Shown here in pieces: positions 8,631-20,404 of a DNA stretch of 64,000 nucleotides. A model generated the notes under the pieces. The model ran no database searches. It saw nothing but the letters and a program-made list of their open reading frames with translations, and was not told the origin of the DNA. The stretch's first letter is position 1. The number at the start of each line of letters is the position of its first letter. The translations under genes and the position numbers were made by a program. Origin of the DNA: Emmonsiellopsis sp. PD_33 (Eukaryota; Ascomycota; Eurotiomycetes; Onygenales; Ajellomycetaceae); contig JANTQF010000051.1 in assembly GCA_032988165.1 (NCBI GenBank), positions 1 to 64,000 of the forward strand, in the 5' to 3' direction.

Positions 8631-11412
8631 CTATGCCGTTGTGGTCATCTCCTCCGCCTTTTCCTCCTCCGCGGGTACGGTAGCTTCGGCGGCATCGGCT
8701 GGAGTGGGCACGTCAGTGCTCTCTTCATTTTGCTCGGTGGTAATTCCTTCCATGGCATCCGAGCTTTGCTCCGCAGCCTCTGCCGCTGCTTGTTGACGTT
8801 TTTGGGTTGTATTCACTAGTGGGGTATTGTCATCGAATAGTCGGAGCAGCATGGCCCGCCGCTCTTCCTTGGGAAGCATTAGGTTCAGCGAATACATGCT
8901 ACGCCAGAGCGGGAGGACTAGTCGTTCACTGTATGGAGGTTAGTAGATATAATCAACACCAAAGGAGTCCCAGTTAAACGTACCGGAAGCCGTCCTCATT
9001 TTCAGTTGGTTCGACCCTTAGAACACAGCAACCCATGTCGACGTCCCTTGCCCATTCGCCGATCTCTCCCAGCTCCTTCCAGCCATTATCGCTGACCTTG
9101 GGAAACATTTCGATAAGCAGCTTTCGCAATGTCTCCTTTTTATACATCTTAACCACACGACGGGGTCCGATCCAGGACTCCAGGATCGACAGTCCATCGG
9201 TCTGGATCCGCCATGGACAGACATCTTCACGTTGTACATCTTGTTTAACAAACATCTTGACACCACAATGCACAAACTTGATACCCGCGCCTTCATTAAC
9301 CGTCAGGATATCGCGGGCAAGAGTACTGGTGTAATATATAGTTTTCGCAGGGCGACCCTGAGAATTGCGAACCATAAACCTATCCCTCGGGAACTGAGGC
9401 GATATGTCATAGAACTTGAAGATCGTATCAAAGTCTTCGATCTTGGGATCTAGGTATTTGAATGGCTCTTCCACAGGCTGGCCGGGTTTACGCTTTTTTG
9501 GTGGGAGGGCGGGGGCAGATGCGGTGGGTTCTGGCTGTGCTGAATCCGTTTGTTTCGTATCCTCAGGTTTCGGGGCGGAATCCTTCACGAGCTGATCATT
9601 TAATTGTTCCAGAGCTTTCTCGGTGCCAATGGCACTGTCATCTTCATCTACCTTTTGTCGCTTGCTGCTAGTATCTTCACCCTCTTCGTCAAGACTTCTT
9701 TTCGGGGCGACTGGAGCAGTGGCAGTGGTAGGGGCTTCTGATTCGACAGGCGCAGGTTCATCAGCGGCTAAGTCAGCGGCTTTCTCATCACCTTCGGCTC
9801 CATTCGTAGCTTCAGCAGCAGAAGTAGCAGGGACCCTTTTGGTTCCCTCCGGTCGGGCCTTAATTTCACTCTTCTTCTCTAACGCAGTGATGAAAAAGGC
9901 TCCCGTATCCTGCTGATGCGGGTATACGCGCATGCATCGGGACAGATCGATATCGCCTTCTCCAACTTCCTCAGGTGGGAACATTCCCTCCACTATCCTA
10001 CCGAGGGTATCGTCGCCCTCGGCAACAGCCTCTTCCACTTCCTTATAGTTGTTCCATTTCCTGCCTTGCTTGTCCATCACTGTCCAGCTCTTCAAACCTG
10101 GGAATCTCTTCAGGCTGGGTAGTTCCGAGCTGCAGTCCACAATTCGAACCTTGTCCGGCCCTCCACACCGGTCAATAACACTTGCAATGACCGCTTCATT
10201 CTCCACGGGATTCATGCTACAGGTCGAATACACCACTCTTCCTCCGACTTTGAGCATCTGGAGGGCCCGAGTAAGAATCCGGCATTGCGTAGTGTGTAGG
10301 CCAAGTGCATTGGCTGGGTTCCAATCCTTCCATACGTTTACATTCTTCCGCGAGGTCCCATCACCTGAGCATGGAACATCGGCCAAGATGCGATCGAATT
10401 TAAGGTACTTATTTCTCAAGGGTTTGCCTTCGGGGCCGGTGCCAGAAGTGGGCAGCCTGATCGAAGGATACATCGTGGCGTCGTGGTTAGTAACGAGCAA
10501 ATTCGGCGAGTTGAGCCGTTTCATTTGGTGGATTAGCAAATGGGCCCGTTTGTAGTCGCTGTCATTGGCGATCAGTAGTCCAGTCGATCTCCCGTCGTCG
10601 TCCAAGCCATCTGATTCCATTTCTCCATTTAGAAGCTTGGGAACATCCACGGTGCCCTCTTTCCTCTGGGTTTCAGCACCGGCTTCAAGTCTTTCTGCAA
10701 TCTGCGCCATCCTCTCCTCCTCTCCTGCGTGTACCATCTCCATCAACTGTGCAGACTTGCTCCCTGGCGCAGCGCACATGTCAAGTACTGTCATGCCGGG
10801 GCGCACATCCAGTACCAACGGAGGAATCATGCTTACGACTTCTTGGCGGCTGATGTTTCCAACTTCGGTCTCCGCAACGAGGAACTTCTGGAACGAAGCG
10901 AATGGTGTAAACCGACGGATAACATTTTTCGGAGTTGTCATCGACCAGGCCAATTGGTCTGGGTACCAGGGTACAGGTCGGGGCGGCTCGACTGGGTTGC
11001 CCTCGTGTGTAATAGACGTGATTTTAGGGATATAGAAATCCTTCAAGCGCTCTTGAACGGCGAGAGCATGACTGTATTCATGCGCTTTGTTAGCCCCAAG
11101 GCCGATATAGTTCGATAAGCGGATTGGACGGCCAACCTCTTGGATCCGGTAAAACGGAAGCTATTAGGCAAATCCCGCCTCATTGCAGCCCAGAGTTCCT
11201 CCCTCTCCGCCTCAGGAACGATATGAAGGTCGTTGTAGTATCCCTCATATTTTTCATTCTCCCTAACCAAGATCGCGGAGAAATTGGGGCGACGGCCGCG
11301 GCCAGGACCTCCACCCTTTGCGCCAGAAAGAAACGAATTAGTAAAATGCAAAACGAACAGAACATGCACCGAATTGGCTGCAACTCACTTTTTTACCACC
11401 GCGTTTACCCAT
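8631..11412 (-). CDS. NCL1: tRNA/RNA cytosine-C5 methyltransferase (Trm4/Ncl1, NSUN2 type)
   Basis: Four exons (11389-11412, 11137-11315, 8984-11071, 8631-8928) give 862 residues. Trm4 methylates C5 of cytosines in several tRNA positions using S-adenosylmethionine, in the nucleus. The protein begins MGKRGGKKGGGPGRGRR, then a conserved region ending PWYPDQLAW. The SAM-binding motif DMCAAPGSKS is near residue 166, the catalytic loop PCSGDG near 300 and the second motif Cys in YSTCSMNPVENE near 350. These two cysteines are the resolving and nucleophilic residues of the NOP2/NSUN family. A disordered Ala/Glu-rich insertion with a basic KKRKPGQP stretch splits the C-terminal part, making it longer than yeast Trm4 (684 residues). 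The donor of intron 2 is GTTGGC, weak but required by the frame, with a CTAAC branch site. Confidence 0.92.
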
Positions 11413-13645
11413 GACGATTGCTATTAGTGTTGTGCTGGAATGTCTGTCGGTGCAACATCCCACAGAGCTCAAATTTTGGAGCTTGGAGGGGAGCGCCGGA
11501 AGATTGGTCGGCCCGGCGTTTAGTCAGCTGAATCTCCAAAACACCAAAAGGCTTGCTTGGACAATATCAAAAACAACCCGGAGGAGTGCCGTTCGATCAG
11601 GCCAACCCCTTCAGCTTTCCTCTTGATCCCCTTGTTATGGTTTGTTTTTAAGGCCGTTTACTTGGGGGTCTACGAGTATCCTCGAAGCCATGTACGTTGA
11701 TCTCCCAAGCTGGCACAACAAAGGTCGGACTGAAGCATCAGAATTGAACCTTGAGCGTTCAACAAAGCATTTGATCTCACGTTTCACAAGAAACGGGAAC
11801 TATCCATGGATCCAGGGGCTTGCTGCCAGCCACCGTCGCAACTTTGAACTGGCACGGCGCAATCCTTCCCTCCATTCGATAAAGGCCCGCCCATTTGTTT
11901 CAAGGAAAGGCCCGCTCGCCCACCGAATGAATTTTGGCCAACAGACCTCGCGCTCGAACCAACTTCGACTCAATGTTGGACGAAACGCTCGCACGGCTTC
12001 TGCCGTGAAAGGGGGCCGATTCTCGACCGGGTTCGGATGCAAGCCCTCATGTATGTGAATGTTATGTGATACCTTCACGGGCATGCATTGTTGTGATCTC
12101 CCAAGCCCTTGCCCCTGGGCCCTTGGTAATGCCCGTGACAGACTGTCCACCATGCTGCCTTTCAAAAAAGATTTTACGATTATGATCAGAAGAGGACCAG
12201 AACAAGTTGGGCTAGCCGCAAGCCATGAGTTGTCAAAATGCGGCTGAAGCCATGGGGATTGGGCCACCATAACTCATGTTGGTCTTGTTTTGTGAAGAGG
12301 AACCATGTCAGTGTGAAAAGGAGTAATTCTGACAGCCGACTCTGCACTCCTTTCCGCTATTTCAATTGCAGCTGGAATTAATGGGCCACGCGCAGGCAAT
12401 TACAATCACCAATTCACAGGTTCTGAACAGGGTTTGATTGGCTGTCAACATCAGTTGGAATATCATCTTCATCCATGATGATATTCAGAACGATTGACAG
12501 CCCCCGCCGTTCAGCTGGCTGCCCTTCGTAACCTCGTCATCCAGGAGGCTCCATTTCCAGGGATGATCGCAACAAACCCACCTTGGCAGAGCAAACCACA
12601 GCCTTCAGGGCCAACCGCCACGAAATATTCGTATTTTTTGTTAAATCAAAACTGGGGTAAGAGCCGCATGGCAAGGATAAAATTAGTCACCATTGGCACA
12701 AAATTATCACCAAAATATGGCTCCGCCGGAGCTGAACTTTGTCAGCACTGGGATCGCTGCAAGGACAACAATAATGTGGGAAAATGAGCACCTTTCTCTT
12801 GTCTGTCGAGTTTCAAAAACCCAACCATGCTACATGAGGCTCAGCTAACAACCTGCGATTTGTTGGATTTTGCCCGTCCTAAAGGAGCAGGGATCTATGC
12901 GGGTCTCGGAGCAAAAGGTGAACTTGTCAAAAAAGCAAACAACAATTGGCAAAGTTTCCCAAAACGATTACCAACTCCAGATCAAAAAATGCTGAATGTT
13001 TTGTTCTTGTTGGTAAAAAAAAGGACCTCTCCGACCTTATTTTCCATCAGGAGAGACCCTAATGGAGGAAAGAAAATATTTCCCATTGAGCACAGACCTC
13101 ATGTTTGAAAATGGGAGAATGCTGCTAATAAAGTTCCTCATTTAACTCAGCCCTGTCACCAACCCTAATTTCCAAGCGCACTGCTCCGAGGCTACAATGG
13201 GGGGGGCACCGCGTCAAGGGACTGGGGCGGTACGGAGACATGCCTAGAGTCTGCTTTTGCCGAGCTCGCTTCTCGTGAGCCCAGTCAAACCAAACTATGG
13301 ATCGAACTTTTCAAGTTAAGTCCCTTGTGCTATTTTGGTCGAATTGGCTGGGGTTCTAAATCTGTGAACAATAAGCCTTGGCGCTGGTGGGTTTCTCCTT
13401 CAGCTGCCTGGCCATCGGACACATTATATAGGGGCCGATGCCCCCTGATGACTGTTGCTTTTGAACTCTGGGATTTTTTTTTCTCCCGCCTGCGTTCTCC
13501 TTCTTTCCAATCTTCGAAGTTTCCTCGCATTACATAGAAGGGCAGTCATTCTTTGCTTTGATACTTCTTGACTGAACGTGTCTCCTCGCTCCTATTTTTG
13601 GTCGATTCCCATCGATAGGTCCATTAGTACCACCAATTTTTCAAC
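11413..13645. other. 2.2-kb divergent intergenic region
   Basis: This separates the divergently transcribed Trm4 (-) and PLAC8 (+) genes and so contains both promoters. Overlapping open frames at 11642-12058 (+) and 11800-12270 (-), and frames at 12494-12787 and 12827-13108 (+), give no protein I recognise and lack splice logic. The pyrimidine-rich tract at about 13470-13600 is the likely 5' leader of the PLAC8 gene. Confidence 0.5.
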
Positions 13646-14174
13646 ATGGGTGACAAAGCTGGCAGAGATTGGTCAAATGGATTGTGCTCATGTTCGTCAG
13701 TCAGCACATGTATGTTTGGATTGCCCCATCTTGTGCCAAAGTTTTTTATTCTAACGTTGTTAATGAATAGGTTTGACGTCCTGGTGCTGTCCCTGCTTTG
13801 TCTATGGCAAAACCGAAGCTCGGCTCAAGGATCCGTCCCTCAGTCACTTTAGCAATTGCAATGGCAGCGTATGTCCCTCTCGGTTCATAGTTGAATTTAG
13901 AGAACGAGAATAATAACGCCCTGCTAACGTATATTTCCTCCATTAGTGCTGTGGATGGCTTTGCTTATCTTGCCTGGGCTTGCCGTGTATCCTGACATTC
14001 ATGCAACGCAACAAGATTCGCGACACGTACGGCATCGAGGGGTCGGGCTTCAAGGATTTCTGCGCAGGGCTCTGCTGCACCTGTTGCGTCCTTGTTCAAA
14101 ACTCGAATGAGAGCGTGGCCCGAACCCAGCAGACCGGAGCCTACCAGTCGCCCCCAGCCATGGCGTACCCATAG
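13646..14174 (+). CDS. PLAC8 family cysteine-rich protein
   Basis: Three exons (13646-13709, 13771-13868, 13947-14174) encode 129 residues; both introns (61 and 78 bp) start GTATGT and contain CTAAC branch sites. The product opens with RDWSNGLCSC, then CCPCFVYGKTEARLKDP, then a CCGWLCLSCLGLP segment, RNKIRDTYGIEGSGFKDFC and CCTCCVLVQNSNE. These are the landmarks of the PLAC8 (DUF614) domain: Trp-Asn-Gly-Leu-Cys start, CCxPC, hydrophobic Cys-rich centre and C-terminal CCxxCxLxQ. Relatives are small membrane-associated proteins linked to metal resistance and cell-size control in plants; the fungal members are mostly uncharacterised, so no specific role is claimed. The tail, TQQTGAYQSPPAMAYP, is low complexity. 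Confidence 0.88.
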
Positions 14175-15233
14175 ATATAGCCAATGATGACGATCATCAC
14201 GGATGATTTCATGGAAATCGACCGAGCAAGAGGACTAAATTGATTGGATGCTGTGTTTTGAAGACACCGCGGTGTCTGTCTGGGGCTTTTTCTTCTTTCT
14301 TTTTTTTTTTTTTTGGCGAATTTTTCACCCACCATGTTGATGATACCTCTAGCGCAAGTTTTACTTTTTATGTTTTCCGCAACAGCACTCTGATATGATG
14401 TATGATCGGCCGACCTTCAGTTACCACGCTGTGTCCTCTCCTTAAACATCGTGTCTGCCGATTGACTTTGTCTCGTTCTATCCAATTTCCTTTGTTGATA
14501 AGCTAATACCACAACTTTTTTTGGTTTGAGTCAGAATATTCTAGTTAACCGCCGGCCTACATTAGAGAGATACTAGCTGCACAGGGACACAGCGTCAACA
14601 GGCTATCAAAACCAAGGTTTCTTCCTCCAGTACATGCCGATTAGTGAACGATATGGCCTTATATGGCCTGGATTATGCTAACTTTGAGACTAACAGCTGT
14701 GGGCTGACAGCTCTGCTGGAATAATCCTAGAAGCTCACGACCATAGGAGGACGAAAGAATAAAAGCAAACCGATGAAAATAGGGTCACCTTTGAATGACA
14801 CGTCTTGGACCCCCCCGCAGCAAAGGATGGCGATTTCACACTTGGATACCTATCGGTGTGCCGATTAGCTTTTTATATAAGCAACAACCCCTCCTTGGCT
14901 TCCCCGCAGGGCTAGTTCCAGAAACCGAGTCATCAGATTCCTTATTCGTTGCCCACCGCTTATCTTTTTATGATAACCGACGAGCGGGATCTGCTTGGTT
15001 ACATTCGGCGCCTTTTTTTTTGCTTGCTAATAGATTGCGCCCTACTGAGTGGAGGCGGGTATATAAAGGGCGCGATAACCGATTTGGGTCCATGAACGCA
15101 AATGCAAACCACAAGCCGCAAAACCTATTTCTACTTATAAAACGTACTCGAACAATAAATATTCATCTTGATTCTTGTTTTTCTTGATATATTTCAAATC
15201 TTTTCCGGAGCAATCAACTCACCCACCACCACC
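14175..15233. other. Intergenic region with the class II aldolase promoter
   Basis: Contains the PLAC8 3' flank, including a T-run at about 14300-14314, and the upstream region of the aldolase-like gene. No gene is visible. Confidence 0.6.
15060..15067 (+). promoter_or_regulatory. TATA box of the class II aldolase-like gene
   Basis: TATATAAA sits 167 bp upstream of the ATG at 15234, directly followed by GGGCGCGATAACC, which includes a GATA core. Position and match to consensus make it a likely core promoter element. Confidence 0.6.
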
Positions 15234-16218
15234 ATGGCTCCCCCAACAGCTACAGCCACCGAAACGGTCACCTCCACCACCACCCTGCGGGTTGCGGCCC
15301 CTCAAGAAAACGCCCAGCCGATGCCCCAGTTTCCCAGACCACCTACCTTCGATGACAAATACAAGGAACGAGAGTATCTCAAGGGCAGACTAGCCGCTGC
15401 ATTCCGAATCTTCGGCAAGAATGGGTACGACGAGGGCGTTGCTGGTCACATCACTCTCCGGGACCCTGTGGACCCCACAACTTTCTGGGTGAATCCGTTC
15501 GGCGTTGCCTTTGCGCATATAAATGCCTCGGATCTCATCCAGGTCGACCATGAGGGGGTGGTGATTAATGGCGGAAAGGTGCGGTTGTTGAATACGGCCG
15601 CTTACATGATCCACGCTGCTGTCCATACGGCTCGTCCGGATGTGATGTGTGCGGCACATAGTCATAGTATCTATGGCCGTACGTACTGTACGTTGGGCAA
15701 GCCGCTGGATATCATTTCGCAGGATTCCTGTGCTTTTTATAACGTAAGTTTCCCCCCTCTTCATTCCACGTCACTCGGGGCCAGAATGCAAATCATCCCC
15801 CAAATAACATAAACCCGTATTGTACACCTACCAACCCTCATTCATCCGTCCAAATCTACAGGACCATGTCGTCTACCAACAATTCAAAGGCGTCGTGCTG
15901 GCCAAAGAAGAAGGGAATAACATCGCCACGGCCCTGGGCAACAAAAAGGCTGCGCTCCTTCAAAACCACGGCCTCCTGACGGTCGGCAAGACCATTGAAG
16001 AGGCTGTCTACTGGTTCGTCACGCTGGAGAAGTGCTGCCAAACACAGCTGATGGCCGACGCTGCCGCTGCGGGCCGGGGAATCTCGACGATTAAGATCGA
16101 CGACGAGGATGCCGCGTTCACGTACAAGACTGTGGGCTCTCATGGTGCGGGTTATTTCAGCGCGAAACCGATGTTTGATATTATCCATAGGGAGACGAAT
16201 GGGGAGTATTTGCAGTAG
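15234..16218 (+). CDS. Class II aldolase/adducin domain protein
   Basis: Two exons (15234-15743 and 15862-16218) give 288 residues; the intron begins GTAAGT and ends TACAG. The domain starts near residue 45 with EREYLKGRLAAAFRIFGKNG and GVAGHITLRDP, where the family binds substrate phosphate or carbonyl. The HSHS pair near residue 142 and the later QNHGLL histidine match the metal-binding histidines of class II aldolases. Bacterial relatives are fuculose- and ribulose-phosphate aldolases/epimerases; fungal proteins of this size act on unknown substrates, so reaction specificity is not assigned. The N-terminal ~35 residues are Thr/Pro-rich and probably disordered. The start ATG has a good context (CACCATGG) and is the first in frame. 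Confidence 0.9.
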
Positions 16219-16814
16219 GGAGCACATGGCAACGTATTTTTATCCAAATGTTTGACCGTTCATTATGGTAACAGATAGGCATTTGCAAATGGGCGGTAAT
16301 AGTACTAATGCTTGGGGGGCAATTAAGACCTGATTGGTATCCATATGCTGATGTTGGTTTTGAGAATGGGCCTAAAAAGAGCCTGTAAGACCGAGAAGAG
16401 TAGCACCTTTAAATACCATGCTGAACTTGTTCTACAATGGAGCTTTATAGAGCAGCTTGTCCTCTGCGATCCATGTCTCCTGCGTATGATGCAATCTGAT
16501 AGTTGATAAGAGCAGTCACGTGGTGATAGCTGGGCTAGCGTGGAATGGAGTCCGCGTTGAAAATTTCGCGGTCGGAATTTTGTTCTTCCGTGTAGGGGGA
16601 AAAAAGATAGAAAAAAGTTTCAAGGCGCGACTTCATCTCATCAACTCTCTCCTCGACACCTCCTTTTCCCCCTTCCTCCTCCCAACCCGCACGCCGCTCA
16701 TTCTTCTGTGCTATTGGGTGTTCCTGTGCCGTTCTGTTTTTCTATTGTGATTGTTTGTTCCTCAGTTCAATTCGTTCTTCAAAAGTTCCTGTCTGTTTCA
16801 GGCGAGATCTCAAG
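16219..16814. other. Intergenic region before the DEAD-box helicase gene
   Basis: Contains the aldolase 3' flank and the promoter/5' leader of the helicase, which is pyrimidine-rich from about 16640. No gene is visible. Confidence 0.6.
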
Positions 16815-19014
16815 ATGCTCGCTCCGGTCCGCCGAGGAGGTGTCCTCGCCCGCACTCTCCGAACATGCATTGCTCGGCCATCTAGAATATCGTTGGGCGT
16901 CCAGCAGGCGATAAAATCCCATCAATTGGCTCCCCTGTCTTCGAGTCTATCGATTAGAAACTTCCATGCCTACCCTGCCCTCAGATCGCTCGGAACCAAC
17001 GAGGCCGTCAAAACCGAAGAAGAGCCTTCGACCGAGTTCACCGAGTTCTCTCAGTTGGCCGAAAGTGGTCTAGTCAGCGATAAGGTCATTAATGTTATTA
17101 CGGGTTCGATGGGCATCAAGACTATGACTGATGTGCAGAGAATGACGATTAATGCCACGTTGAAAGGCTCCGACGTGTAAGTTTTGACATAAATATCTTG
17201 GAACTTGCCTTTGCCGCTGGTTTTATCCCGCGTGTCATACAGTTGTTCCTGATTTTGCTGACCAAAATCGATATAGCCTAGCTCAAGCCAAAACTGGAAC
17301 TGGAAAGACCTTGGCCTTCCTCATGCCCGTCGTGCAAAATATCCTAATGGACCCAACCCTCGAGAAGGCTGGGTTCCGCCGCAATCGTTCTAGTGCCGCA
17401 GATATCCGCGCCATAGTCATTTCCCCGACACGCGAGCTTGCTGAACAGATTGCGGTCGAGGCGAGAAAAATCGTCGGTAAGACTGGTGTTATCGTTCAGA
17501 CTGCTGTTGGAGGTTCACGAAAGCGTGAGGCTTTGCAGCGCATGCAGAGGGAGGGTTGCCATATTCTTGTTGGCACTCCCGGCCGCCTGATCGATATCTT
17601 CTCGGACCCAACCACTGGGGTTGCGGCACCAAAACTGAGTGCATTTGTCCTTGACGAAGCTGATCGTCTGCTTGACATTGGTTTTGCCCCCGATATCAAA
17701 GAACTCCAAAGCTACTTTCCCCGCCGGGAGGAGGTCGATCGCCAGACTCTTATGTTTTCCGCCACTGTACCGAATGAGGTCATGAACATGGTTCGAACAA
17801 CTATGAAGCCTGACTTCGCTATCGTCAAAACCGTTCAGGAAAATGAAGTCCCAACTCACCTAGCAGTTCCCCAGAAATTGGTCTTCCTCCGAGGCATGGA
17901 AAATCAGCTCCCTGCTATTTTCGAGATTGCGCAGAACGCTGTAGAGAAGCACCAGAAAGACCCTGAGACTGCCCGGCCCTTCAAAGCGATCGTCTACTTC
18001 AACTCTACCGCTGAGGTAGCCCTGGCGAAAAAGGCTTTTCTCGGTATGCGTGAGCAGGTATTTTCCCCGCATCCGATTCCTGGCCTTCAATGCTATGAGA
18101 TCCATTCGCGCCTCACGCAAGAGCAAAGAACTCGCGCTTCCCAGAATTTCCGAGACTCGCAGAACTCGGTCCTTTTCTCCTCTGACGTTACAGCTCGAGG
18201 CATGGATTTCCCTAATGTCACCCATGTCATCCAAGTTGGCGTTCCCGCAAACAGAGAAACCTATGTTCACCGCCTCGGACGCACCGCTCGTGCCAACAAA
18301 ACTGGAGAGGGCTGGCTCCTCGCTCTTGATATGGAGTATGATACTCTTCTACAGAAACTCCATAGGCTGCCGCTTAAGGAAGACAATAAAACTTTGCTCA
18401 CGGCTAACGCCGACATGGCGTCAGAGGATGCGAACCTCCCATCATCAGTTTCAAACATAGTGTCCTATGTCAGGATGGGTTTCAAGAGCGTCCCAGCGAA
18501 GGACAAAACCGGCGCATTTATGGCCTACCTTGGAACCATGTCGGGGTCCAGAGACAAGTTCCAGGTTATTGAATACCTCAAACAACTGGCGAAAAATGCC
18601 TGGGGTCTTGATGAACTACCTGCTGTTTCTCCGACGTTGCTGGCTAAACTTGGTTATCGCGGTGCTCCGGGACTGAATGTCAGCGCATTTGAACCTGGAT
18701 CGGGGGCTTCCGGTTTCGGCTCACGAACCTCGTTTCGCGGGAATGACAGACGGAGCTCTTACGGCAGCTCCAGCCGTGGCAGCTTCGGACGCAGGGACTC
18801 GGATTCCTACGGCAGCCGGGGCGGCAGCTTCGGAGGCAGAGGTTCAAATTCCTATGGCAGCCGGGGCAGCAACTTCGGAGGCAGAGGGTCAAATTCCTAC
18901 GGCAGCCGGGGTAGCAGCTTCGGAGGCAGAGGCTCGGGTTCGTACAACAGCCGTGGCTCTGGAAGGGAATTTGGTGGCGAACGACGAGCACCCCGTAACG
19001 ATTTCGAATTCTAA
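16815..19014 (+). CDS. MSS116: Mitochondrial DEAD-box RNA helicase (Mss116-like)
   Basis: Two exons (16815-17176, 17277-19014) encode 699 residues. The N-terminus is rich in Arg, Ser and Leu with few acidic residues, typical of a mitochondrial targeting signal. Helicase motifs follow in order: motif I AKTGTGKT (about 125-132), PTRELAEQ, TPGRL, DEAD (about 247-250), SAT, ARGMDFPNVTHV and YVHRLGRTAR. Yeast Mss116 (664 residues) unwinds RNA to assist mitochondrial group I/II intron splicing and translation, and the same role is likely here. The C-terminus, after about residue 620, carries Gly/Ser/Arg repeats of the RGG class, encoded by a 45-bp tandem DNA repeat, and such tails bind RNA. Upstream in-frame starts are non-ATG, so 16815 is chosen. 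Confidence 0.9.
18781..18957 (+). repeat. 45-bp in-frame tandem repeat encoding RGG-type units
   Basis: About four imperfect copies of a 45-bp unit encode a 15-residue motif of the form GSNSYGSRGSNFGGR at the end of the helicase gene. The period is a multiple of three, so copy-number change keeps the frame. Confidence 0.85.
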
Positions 19015-20404
19015 GTGGTTGAGTGCCGCGCAAAATTGCTACTAGCCTACGCCGCCTTCTATAACTGTCGGCTAGACCGGCCTTCGCCCCTCAACTGCGG
19101 ATGTAACAGCGGCTCAATATAGGGCTGGATACAGTCCAAAACATCCGAAAATTTTATTTCCTAGCAGGCAGGGGAGGGCAGAGCTGGTGAATTGGGGCAT
19201 CGTCCCAACGCACCCGTTTCCCGCTCTCTCTTTGTCTACAGATAATGTATAGACATGGGATTTGTGCTTGTTCAGCTACCCCCCGGTGTTCCTGTTGTCT
19301 TGCGTTTCAAAGGCTACGTATTTGGCCGATTCAGATATTTTTTTTTTCTCCGCGGGTTGGGTACGATTTTTCATTCTATTCGGGGTCTGGGGTGAAAAAG
19401 GATGGTGTTGGTATTTTTTTCTTTTTTTTTCTTTTTACGGAGAGGGATCATATCATTATGACTTTTTTTCACGCCGCAATCTCTTCTCATTTTCTGTTCC
19501 AGTTTTCTTTTTGTCTGGCCGACTGCATGTATATTAGACACCTTTTTCTCTTTTTTCAGTTCTCTTGCATGTGTATTGTTATGTGTGGATTTAACTACTT
19601 GTTTTAATTTCATTGTTTTGCCTCCTCTGTACCACTAAAAAATTGGGCCTTTCCTAACAAAACTTCTTGCCACCACTGAAATCCTGTTAACAATTTACAA
19701 TTGCCGGCGTGTGACGTTTGCTGTAGGATCCCCCCTGTAGCGGCTATTCCTCGTTTCCATTCACTCACTGTTATGTGCTTGGGTGTGTTGTTCTTGTTCC
19801 CTGTTTCATGTAGTTATCTCATCATCTCAACGACTTCCATTCCTGAGGACGTAGCCTTGCAGCCTCGTGCGTCGATGCAGCCAATTGCCACCGAAGATAT
19901 CAAGGACATCATCGCCAGCCTTACAGTGCCGTGATATCTATCAGCTTCTCGAGCCTGTTGGAGCTACAGGAGTTAGGGCTGGGCTAGCCCGTCTTGGCGT
20001 TGGGCGCCAACCAACCTGATCTCCCAGCCGCCGCCGTCCACGACAACTCCAAACATCGGCATTCACAGCGCGCGCAATTCACCTGGGCGCGTACGGAAGC
20101 AGTTACGTAGTGATTCGTCTTGAGCTGTTTATTTATAGAATGTTTCATCCCCTTCACCCTCAAAGCCATGTCTCAGCCCCCCCTTTCTTTGACAGCGGCC
20201 TCTTCCTGGTCCCGGCTGTCTTGTGCCAGTACCAGAGCCGCACCTCACTACAAAGCACATCTCACTCTCTTCACAGATTGTTGGATTTTTGCCTGGAGCA
20301 AACCCATTCTCACGTATTATTTCCTGCTTCTGCACTGTTTCTACGGCCTTGTTGAGCTGGTAAGTCAATTTAGCTACTAGCTATTCCACTGCCATTAAAG
20401 ATTG
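19015..20404. other. Intergenic region, helicase 3' flank and ankyrin-gene promoter
   Basis: Contains T-rich 3' flank (about 19330-19560) and the upstream region of the ankyrin gene. A GTAAGT at 20360 could start a leader intron ending at or after 20400. Frames here encode no recognisable protein. Confidence 0.5.

Noticed and set aside
10049..10555. 168-codon plus-strand ORF, with other plus-strand ORFs through 9.0-11.1 kb
   Set aside because: They lie antisense to the conserved Trm4 coding sequence and encode nothing recognisable.
11642..12270. Overlapping ORFs of 138 (+) and 156 (-) codons in the Trm4-PLAC8 interval
   Set aside because: They face each other over the same DNA, match no family I know and have no splice or promoter support.
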